From assembly GCA_000497125.2 (NCBI GenBank), contig CM035318.1:1050001-1114000 (forward strand): DNA of 64,000 nucleotides, written 5' to 3'. This DNA comes from Spironucleus salmonicida. Lineage: Eukaryota > Fornicata > Diplomonadida > Hexamitidae. Positions 63,965 through 64,000 of the stretch are shown here, piece after piece; positions within the stretch are counted from its first letter, which is position 1, and the number at the start of each line of letters is the position of its first letter. The position numbers and the translations under genes are program-made. The notes beneath the pieces are model-generated. The model worked only from the letters and a program-made list of their open reading frames with translations, was not told where the DNA came from and made no database searches.

Positions 63965-64000
63965 ATGCAGCTTCCAATACTACTCCCAATGCGCTATATC
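63965..64000 (+). CDS. Start of a gene running off the window
   Basis: The ATG is preceded by AGAAAA, in the start context used here, and is followed by 12 open codons (MQLPILLPMRYI). Too short to identify; it is placed head-to-head with the nucleotidase-like gene. Confidence 0.3.
   Translation, partial: MQLPILLPMRYI

Noticed and set aside
1-64000. Bacterial or organellar origin suggested by intronless GC-rich genes
   Set aside because: DRC2, TRAPPC5, the BCD1-type finger and the ADD/PHD-like gene are eukaryotic, and in-frame UAR-Gln occurs on both GC-rich and AT-rich genes.
1-64000. tRNA, rRNA, CRISPR, telomere or introns
   Set aside because: I looked for T-loop-like GTTCGA motifs, spaced short repeats, telomeric repeats and GT-AG interruptions and found none that held up by eye; a covariance-model scan would be decisive.

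Overview
The window reads as nuclear DNA of a flagellated protist that uses a non-standard code: TAA and TAG encode glutamine and TGA is the only stop. Every gene I can follow to its end stops at TGA. Clear family members (HPRT, sirtuin, macro domain, DRC2, 5'-nucleotidase-like) stay in register only if in-frame TAA/TAG are read as Gln. Genes look intronless and closely packed, on both strands, with start codons often preceded by an A-rich triplet. With flagellar proteins (DRC2, probable CFAP53) this fits a hexamitid diplomonad (Hexamita, Spironucleus or Trepomonas relatives) best. Ciliates and some oxymonads share the code and are not excluded. The genus is inference.

Composition is a mosaic. 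GC-rich gene islands (1-4200, 33434-43500, 44534-49350, 51376-56950) alternate with very AT-rich stretches. GC-rich genes spell Gln almost only as CAG; AT-rich genes use mostly TAA/TAG. Under the standard code the AT-rich stretches look empty, but they hold long genes, including ones of 931, 901, 822, 519 (two), 501, 459, 366, 361, 337 and 275 codons, which I traced by hand.

Layout. 1-4182: 3' end of threonine dehydratase and three GC-rich unknowns. 4596-9980: an LRR-like protein, an uncertain ORF, a macro-domain protein and a Myb-like protein. 10042-12826: probable CFAP53, a BCD1-type HIT zinc-finger protein and an EF-hand protein. 13464-21639: an acidic Gln-rich protein that may be a clathrin light chain, a type I membrane protein, a decayed and an intact LRR gene, and small ORFs. 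21755-25657: sirtuin, DRC2 and an unknown. 27818-33177: a second Myb-like gene and a divergent pair of large unknowns. 33434-56947: a nested duplication. 57058-63845: an Asn/Gln-rich protein, a surface-type membrane protein and a 5'-nucleotidase-like phosphoesterase.

The most striking structure is a segment present three times as direct-inverted-direct (34741-41565 forward; 44534-51375 inverted; 52683-56269 forward). The second and third copies form a giant palindrome with arms of 3587 bp. At its centre is a 1307-bp unit with 53-bp terminal inverted repeats carrying a two-finger (ADD/PHD-like) gene. The same unit sits once more at the outer edge of the first copy. The triplicated core carries HPRT and a protein resembling the bacterial F420-0:glutamate ligase. 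The two-copy part adds an LRR protein, the TRAPPC5/Trs31 subunit and two unknowns. One junction cuts through a ubiquitin-like/transmembrane gene that is intact only in the third copy.
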